From: an uncultured Porphyromonas sp.
Lineage (GTDB): Bacteria > Bacteroidota > Bacteroidia > Bacteroidales > Porphyromonadaceae
Length of the DNA stretch: 27,128 nt
Direction: 5' to 3'
Assembly: GCF_915070105.1 (NCBI RefSeq)
Contig: NZ_CAJZFJ010000029.1
Coordinates: 1-27,128 of the forward strand
Under the pieces are notes generated by a model. It saw only the letters and a list, made by a program, of their open reading frames with translations. It had not been told where the DNA came from and did not search any database. Made by a program: the position numbers and the translations under genes. Shown here piece by piece: positions 22,452 through 27,128 of this stretch; positions within the stretch are counted from its first letter, which is position 1; each line of letters opens with the position of its first letter.

Positions 22452-23519
22452 TTAGTCCGCTAGGGTGAAGCGGAAGGCCGTCACCGACTGGAAGGTCTCC
22501 CCAGGGTTGAGACGTGTCGTGGGGTACTCAGGGCGGTTGGGGCTATCGGGGTAGTGCTGCGTCTCTAGGCAGAGGGCGGCACGTGCGGGATAGCGGTGTC
22601 CGTGCTTGCCACGCATATTACCACTCATCCAGTTGCCTGTGTAGAGCTGTACACCTGGCTGATCGGTATAGACCTCCATCGTGATGCCAGTCTTGGGGGA
22701 GGAGCAGCGTGCGGCGAAGCCGAGCTTACCGAGGGGCTTGTCTAGGATGTAGGTGTGGTCATAGCCACGAGCCCAGACGAGCTGATCAATGGGAGTGTCG
22801 ATACGAGCACCGACCTCGGTGGGCTTGGTGAAGTCCATGGGTGTCCCTGCCACAGCCTCGGGAGCTCCATAGGGGATAGCTGTATCGTCTGTGGGAAGGT
22901 AGGTGCTAGCGTTGATCTCTAGGAGGTGGTCATGCACGCTGGCATCGCCGTCGCCAGAGAGGTTGAAGTAGCTGTGTTTCGTGAGGTTGAGGATCGTAGG
23001 GCGGGTCGTCGTCGCCGTGTACTCGATGGTCAGTTCGTTCTCCTCGGTGAGGGTATAGACGACACGTACGTGTAGCTCCCCGGGGTATCCCTCCTCGCCG
23101 TCCTTGGAGACGTAGGATAGGGCGAGCTGGTTGCCTGCGAGCTGCTCGGCATCCCAGATCACAGCGTTGAAGCCCTTGAGACCGCCATGTAGGGCATTAG
23201 GGCCATTATTGATAGGTAGGGTATATTCTACGCCATCGAGGGTGAACTTCCCACGTGCCACACGATTGGCATAGCGACCACAGATCGCTCCGAAGTAAGC
23301 CTCTTCGCTATCCAGGTACTCCTGTAGGCTGTCGTGTCCGATGACGACATCCGTCCATCCCGTACGGCTGGGTACGATGAGGGAGACGAGTTTGGCACCT
23401 TGGTTGATGATGTGTGCCTCAGCACCTTGGCTATTGTGTAGGGAGTAGAGATGGACGGGCTTGCCATCCACCTGACCCTCGAAGGCTTGAGGGTCGAGAT
23501 TTGCTTTGTTCTGTGCCAT
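22452..23519 (-). CDS. galM: Aldose 1-epimerase (galactose mutarotase)
   Basis: Interconverts alpha and beta anomers of galactose or glucose. The 355 residues are standard. Visible family motifs: CGRYANRVARGKF (about 77-89), NGPNALHGGLKGF (about 108-120) with the first active-site His, LTKHSYFNLSG with the second, and GVQLYTGNWM near 290; the catalytic Glu should lie near the C-terminus (ALCLETQHYPDSPN). There is no signal peptide, so it is cytoplasmic. First gene of the galM-gluP-galK group, with an exact promoter box 52 bases upstream. Its start is divergent from uvrC across a ~700-bp gap. Confidence 0.96.
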   Translation of the reverse strand: MAQNKANLDPQAFEGQVDGKPVHLYSLHNSQGAEAHIINQGAKLVSLIVPSRTGWTDVVIGHDSLQEYLDSEEAYFGAICGRYANRVARGKFTLDGVEYTLPINNGPNALHGGLKGFNAVIWDAEQLAGNQLALSYVSKDGEEGYPGELHVRVVYTLTEENELTIEYTATTTRPTILNLTKHSYFNLSGDGDASVHDHLLEINASTYLPTDDTAIPYGAPEAVAGTPMDFTKPTEVGARIDTPIDQLVWARGYDHTYILDKPLGKLGFAARCSSPKTGITMEVYTDQPGVQLYTGNWMSGNMRGKHGHRYPARAALCLETQHYPDSPNRPEYPTTRLNPGETFQSVTAFRFTLAD

Positions 23520-23571
23520 AAAGTAGGCTGTATAGTGCGATGTACTTAATAAAGTATTTTATTTTGACCTC

Positions 23572-23579
23572 AAATATAC
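23572..23579 (-). promoter_or_regulatory. -7 promoter box of the galM-gluP-galK group
   Basis: On the minus strand this reads TATATTTG, an exact TAnnTTTG, 52 bases before the galM ATG. Confidence 0.65.
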
Positions 23580-24022
23580 GAAAACTTCGCACACCTTGGT
23601 ATCCTTTCTACTGCTACCCATAGGGCATTCCCACCCATCCCACATACACATCTTAGGATGCTTCCCTAATAAGGCTGATACCCCCTCGGGCTCACGTAGG
23701 ATGTCGCTCGGGAGCTTTCTCGTGCGCGAATACCTTATATAGAGGGGATGGGTATCGCTTATATCTTAGGGATATCCTAAGTATAATGCGATTGGGTATA
23801 TCCTCATTGGCTGTGCTGGGGATAGCTGATGGGGGAGGTGTAGTGCATATAGAGGTTTGGCCTATTCTTCATCGTGAGTCGGGTAGGTATCCGAGTGGTG
23901 TTTATCTAGGTCTTCCCATTGCCCAGTCTGACCTATTGGGAGCTGGTTATGTAGCAGTGTCGAAATGCTCCGAAAATCCCTCTGCTAACTATCTCTGTAT
24001 CAATCGTGCTAAGGGGGGCTTT

Positions 24023-24064
24023 GCGAACATACCGAGAGCGCACTTGCGCTCTCGGTATGTTCGC
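24023..24064. repeat. Perfect 20-bp palindrome with CTCGGTATG core
   Basis: Bases 24023-24042 and 24045-24064 are exactly complementary around a 2-nt centre (CT). Core ATACCGAGAGCGC / GCGCTCTCGGTAT. A nearly identical palindrome lies 69 bp downstream. Confidence 0.85.
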
Positions 24065-24092
24065 CTCGGCGCTCTAAGTAACATCACGAGTG

Positions 24093-24137
24093 CGTTCATA
24101 CCGAGAGCGTGAGTGCGCTCTCGGTATGAACGTTTTT
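24093..24137 (+). terminator. Perfect 17-bp stem-loop with T-run; second CTCGGTATG palindrome
   Basis: Bases 24093-24109 pair perfectly with 24116-24132 around TGAGTG, followed by TTTTT (24133-24137). The structure is that of an intrinsic terminator, yet no accepted plus-strand gene lies upstream. It shares its core with the palindrome at 24023. Confidence 0.6.
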
Positions 24138-24185
24138 GCCCCCTAGGAGTGTTTGATGTAGAGGGCTTCTCCTCTCAGGTGTACG

Positions 24186-24193
24186 TATCTTTG
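24186..24193 (+). promoter_or_regulatory. -7 promoter box of uvrC
   Basis: TATCTTTG matches TAnnTTTG exactly. It overlaps an in-frame GTG at 24193, so that codon cannot be the start; the ATG at 24232 is 38 bases after the box. Confidence 0.65.
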
Positions 24194-24231
24194 TGCGAAC
24201 GGAGGAGAGAACCCGAAGACAAGATGAGCCA

Positions 24232-26067
24232 ATGACAATCGACGAGATACGCAAGATACTGCCTACCCTGCCTGAGTCCCCTGGGTGCTACAAGTACATC
24301 GGACAGGAGGGGACGGTGATCTACGTCGGCAAGGCGAAGAACCTGCGCCGACGTGTCAGTAGCTACTTCCAGCGCGAGGTGCAGGGGGCGAAGACTCGCC
24401 TCTTGGTACGTCAGATACGTGGGATAGAGTATGTCGTCGTGGGCTCGGAGGCCGAGGCCTTGATCCTAGAGAATGCCTTGATCAAGGAGCACAAGCCCCG
24501 CTACAACATCCTCCTCAAGGACGACAAGACCTACCCCGAGGTCGTGATCCATCATGAGCCCTTCCCCCGTGTGCGTGTCGAGCGTAGACCTGCACGGGAT
24601 GGGTCTGTACACTTCGGCCCTTACCCCAATGTCGGTATGGCACATGCTGCTGTGGCGATGGTGCGTGACCTCTACCCGATACGTACCTGCGACCTCGACC
24701 TCTCGCCACACAAGATAGCTCTCGGCAAGTACAAGGTCTGCCTCGAGTATCACATGAAGCGCTGTAAGGCTCCCTGTGTCGGCTACCAGAGCCGAGAGGA
24801 CTACGACCACAGTATCCGAGAGATCACCTCCCTACTACGTGGCAACCTACGGGACGTCATCGAGCTCTATCGGAGCGAGATGCTCCGCCTGAGCGAGGAG
24901 CTCCGATTCGAGGAGGCGCAGATCTACAAGGAGCGACTGCAGTACCTAGAGAACTATCAGGTCAAGCATACCGTAGCCCCACACCATATACATAATGTGG
25001 ATGTCTTCAGCTTCGAGGAGGATGAGGACGGAGCTACCTATGTGAACTATATGCACATCACTCAGGGGATGGTCTCTCAGGTCTATACCCTAGAGTATCG
25101 CAGTCAGCTCGAGGGCGAGAGTAGAGAGGAACTCTTTGCCTCGGCGATCACCGAGCTGCGTCGGCGCTTCGGCTCTCGGGCAAAGGAGCTGATCCTACCC
25201 CTAGACCCTGGATGGCAGGATGATGCCAACGTGACGATCACCATCCCACAGCGAGGTGATAAGAAAAAGCTCCTAGAGCTCTCCGAGCGCAATGTGCGCC
25301 AGTACAAGGTGGACAAGTATAAGCGTGCCGAGCGACTGAACCCCGACCAGCGCCTCATGCAGGTCGTGGGAGACCTGCGCCAGAGACTGGGGCTAGAGCG
25401 TAGCCCGATGCATATCGAGTGCTTCGACAACTCCAATATTCAGGGCTCTGACCCTGTGGCGGCATGTGTCGTCTTCAAGCGAGGTCGTCCCTCGAAGAAG
25501 GATTACCGCAAGTTCAACATCCGCACCGTCGAGGGCCCCGATGACTATGCCTCGATGCGGGAGATCGTCACCCGACGCTATCGTCGTATGCAGGAGAGCG
25601 AGGAGGCTCTGCCCGACCTCATCCTCGCTGATGGAGGCAAGGGGCAGGTGGGCGCTATCCGTGAGGCGCTTGGCGAGCTAGGGCTCTCGATACCTGTGGC
25701 AGGCCTTGTCAAGGATGAGCGACACCGTACCTCTTCCCTGCTCTATGGGGAGGACTTCCTGCGAGAGATCCCCGTACGTCATCACAGTCCGACCTTTCAC
25801 CTGCTGGAGCAGATCCAGGCCGAGGTGCATCGCTTCGCCATCACCTTCCATCGGGACAAGCGGAGCAAGAGCCAGCTGTCCTCCCGCCTAGACTTCATCA
25901 AGGGAATTGGCCCGAAGACGAAGGATGAACTCCTCTCCACCTTCCGTAGCGTCCAGTCTGTCTCCTCCGCTTCGCTGGAGGAGCTTACCACGGCTATTGG
26001 CCCGGCCAAGGCACGTATCGTCTACCAAGCCTTTCACGCTGAGGAGGAGACTGAGCCTACCGCTTAG
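24232..26067 (+). CDS. uvrC: Excinuclease ABC subunit C
   Basis: Makes the 3' and 5' incisions in nucleotide-excision repair after UvrAB loads damage. 611 residues. The N-terminal GIY-YIG nuclease covers ~15-95 (GCYKYIGQEGTVIYVGKAKN, with the Tyr/Gly/Lys set). A Cys-containing region follows (MKRCKAPCVGYQ), then a UVR motif near 215-235 (LRFEEAQIYKERLQYLENY), the RNase H-like 5' nuclease (HIECFDNSNIQGSDPVA) and C-terminal HhH repeats (IKGIGPKTKDELL, TAIGPAKAR). The start at 24232 is set by the promoter box at 24186. dtd begins 37 bases after its stop. Confidence 0.97.
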   Translation: MTIDEIRKILPTLPESPGCYKYIGQEGTVIYVGKAKNLRRRVSSYFQREVQGAKTRLLVRQIRGIEYVVVGSEAEALILENALIKEHKPRYNILLKDDKTYPEVVIHHEPFPRVRVERRPARDGSVHFGPYPNVGMAHAAVAMVRDLYPIRTCDLDLSPHKIALGKYKVCLEYHMKRCKAPCVGYQSREDYDHSIREITSLLRGNLRDVIELYRSEMLRLSEELRFEEAQIYKERLQYLENYQVKHTVAPHHIHNVDVFSFEEDEDGATYVNYMHITQGMVSQVYTLEYRSQLEGESREELFASAITELRRRFGSRAKELILPLDPGWQDDANVTITIPQRGDKKKLLELSERNVRQYKVDKYKRAERLNPDQRLMQVVGDLRQRLGLERSPMHIECFDNSNIQGSDPVAACVVFKRGRPSKKDYRKFNIRTVEGPDDYASMREIVTRRYRRMQESEEALPDLILADGGKGQVGAIREALGELGLSIPVAGLVKDERHRTSSLLYGEDFLREIPVRHHSPTFHLLEQIQAEVHRFAITFHRDKRSKSQLSSRLDFIKGIGPKTKDELLSTFRSVQSVSSASLEELTTAIGPAKARIVYQAFHAEEETEPTA

Positions 26068-26104
26068 CTCCCTTCGTACACCCTATAATAATGTTGTTAT
26101 CCGT

Positions 26105-26563
26105 ATGAGATTTTTGATCCAACGTACCCGATCCGTCAGTGTTCATATAGATGGTGTGGCTGTCGCAGAGACTTCCCGACCAGGGATGCTCATCCTCGTA
26201 GGTATTACCGCCGAAGATACCGAAGCCGATATCCAGTACCTCGTCAGCAAGGCTGTCCAGCTCCGTATCTTCGACGATGAGGATGGGGTGATGAACCGAA
26301 GTATCCTAGATGTCGGGGGCGAGGTGACGTTGGTCTCGCAGTTTACCCTCATGGCCGATACGCACAAGGGCAACCGCCCCTCCTATATACGTGCTGCCCG
26401 CCCCGAGCAATCCGAGCCCCTATATAATAAGGTAGTGGAGGCTCTACAGGAGCGACTAGGTAAGCCCATCGGTACAGGTCGCTTCGGTGCCGATATGCAG
26501 GTCTCGCTGATCAATGACGGGCCGGTGACGATCTGGATCGATAGCCACAACAAGTCTTACTAA
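26105..26563 (+). CDS. dtd: D-aminoacyl-tRNA deacylase
   Basis: Removes D-amino acids, and glycine from tRNA-Ala, from mischarged tRNAs, protecting translation. The 152 residues match DTD length. MRFLIQRTRSVSVHIDG is the family N-terminus. LVSQFTLMADTHKGNRPSY (about 78-96) holds the SQxT motif, and NDGPVTIWID near the C-terminus holds the Gly-cisPro motif that enforces chirality. In-frame codons further upstream (to 25907) lie within uvrC and have no family support; the start at 26105 is the canonical one. It is 37 bases after uvrC, possibly co-transcribed. Confidence 0.96.
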   Translation: MRFLIQRTRSVSVHIDGVAVAETSRPGMLILVGITAEDTEADIQYLVSKAVQLRIFDDEDGVMNRSILDVGGEVTLVSQFTLMADTHKGNRPSYIRAARPEQSEPLYNKVVEALQERLGKPIGTGRFGADMQVSLINDGPVTIWIDSHNKSY

Positions 26564-27128
26564 GCTAAAGGTGAGTTCCGCTCGAGCAGCTTACCTTCTC
26601 ATTATATATTACCGACTATGGTTCACTGCTGAGGGGGCAAGGTTCTTAGGGGGGACAGACTGCTAGGAGGGCTTGCTCCTATGTGCGTAGTGGGGGCTGG
26701 CTGGGTAAGATCCCCAGAGGGACTATTCTATTTAGGGGGGGCTCCTAGTCTCTGTAGTGAGCTCGTGTTTTTAGCAAGGAGCTTTAGGAGGATAGCCTAC
26801 TTAGGCGATTGGTCCAATTATTTGTGCCCATTGACCTCTCTTGTATCTTGGAGGAGGGGGGCTTGAGATATGATTTTACAAAGATTGTATTTACGCGTCC
26901 TCAGCTAATACATTCTTACCTATATTTAGCTCCCATTTAGTACGCTTTGGGAGTAGAGATGAGAGCCAAGAGAGATTTATTGATAATTCATCGTCTGATG
27001 CCCTCCTTTTTCTTCCTACGAACGCTGTCGGGGACAGCGGAATACGAATAAAAATGAGAGGAGAGGGTCTCGAATGGTGAGAAATGAGGGTTTCAAGTGC
27101 CGAAAGTGTGAGTTTGCAACAAGCTGTA
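26564..27128. other. Gene-poor right edge
   Basis: After dtd the sequence is first G-rich (to about 26860) and then visibly more AT-rich. No convincing complete gene, tRNA or insertion-sequence end was recognised. A plus-strand open frame of 61 codons (26681-26866) has no family features. A small CGCTGTC-GGG-GACAGCG hairpin is at 27023-27039. A short open frame with a CxxC pair begins at 27074 and leaves the window. Confidence 0.6.
26568..26597 (+). terminator. Weak stem-loop after dtd
   Basis: AAGGTGAG (26568-26575) pairs with CTTACCTT (26590-26597) with one G-T wobble around a loop containing GCTCGAGC. Followed by CTCATTATATATT, no clean T-run. Confidence 0.35.

Larger units (their letters stand above)
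23520..24231. other. Intergenic region between galM and uvrC
   Basis: Contents: the galM promoter box (23572-23579), a small CTTAGG/CCTAAG inverted repeat (23765-23781), two related perfect palindromes (24023-24064, 24093-24132), the second followed by five Ts, and the uvrC promoter (24186-24193). A 108-codon open frame at 23786-24112 has no recognisable family and runs through both palindromes; it is not called as a gene, but see findings. Confidence 0.7.

Noticed and set aside
26681..26866. 61-codon plus-strand frame after dtd
   Set aside because: No family resemblance, no ribosome-binding site and G-rich non-coding-like composition.
26564..27128. tRNA gene or insertion-sequence end at the right edge
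   Set aside because: No T-arm GTTCRA motif with matching acceptor stem was found, and no terminal inverted repeat with a target duplication is visible.

Overview
The window reads as chromosomal DNA of a Bacteroidales bacterium, most likely Porphyromonas or a close relative. The evidence: housekeeping proteins of Bacteroidetes type (Ala/Lys/Glu-tailed ribosomal protein S16, Ala/Pro-tailed SecG, short adenylate kinase, Oar-like TonB receptor); several genes preceded by the Bacteroidetes promoter box TAnnTTTG; weak Shine-Dalgarno signals; and a fairly GC-rich composition by eye. Genus is an inference; no 16S or marker comparison was possible.

Layout. Left edge (minus): the first 83 codons of a probable FtsK DNA translocase, divergent from purA. 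Plus strand: purA-folC-MFS transporter; then a sigma-54 activator-lptE-conserved TPR-like protein-secG cluster; then rpsP alone; then a large Oar-like TonB-dependent outer-membrane protein closed by a strong terminator. A 1.2 kb gene-free region follows (12019-13245), then kdsB-dnaG, hpt-adk and obgE. Minus strand: a two-domain GNAT protein and a galactose-use group galM-gluP-galK. Plus strand again: uvrC and dtd, then a gene-poor, more AT-rich right edge.

The genes serve nucleotide metabolism (purA, hpt, adk), folate (folC), LPS/Kdo synthesis and export (kdsB, lptE), protein export (secG), replication, repair and translation quality control (dnaG, uvrC, dtd), ribosome function (rpsP, obgE) and sugar uptake (gal genes). 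None of the coding content is clearly mobile or defence-related.

The unusual content is intergenic. (1) Upstream of purA, TACCTC/GAGGTA half-sites alternate at exactly 10 and 13 bp (23-bp period); the same dyad, GAGGTN-N7-NACCTC, reappears twice just upstream of the sigma-54 activator promoter. (2) In the 12-13 kb gap, six GTGTACAC-type palindromes alternate at 10 and 12 bp (22-bp period). (3) In the same gap lies a six-copy minisatellite with an exact 54-bp period; four of its units keep four spaced G-runs that could form G-quadruplexes. (4) A dispersed palindrome family with core CTCGGTATG occurs before uvrC and in the 12 kb gap. These arrays are seen directly; any regulatory or structural role is inference.
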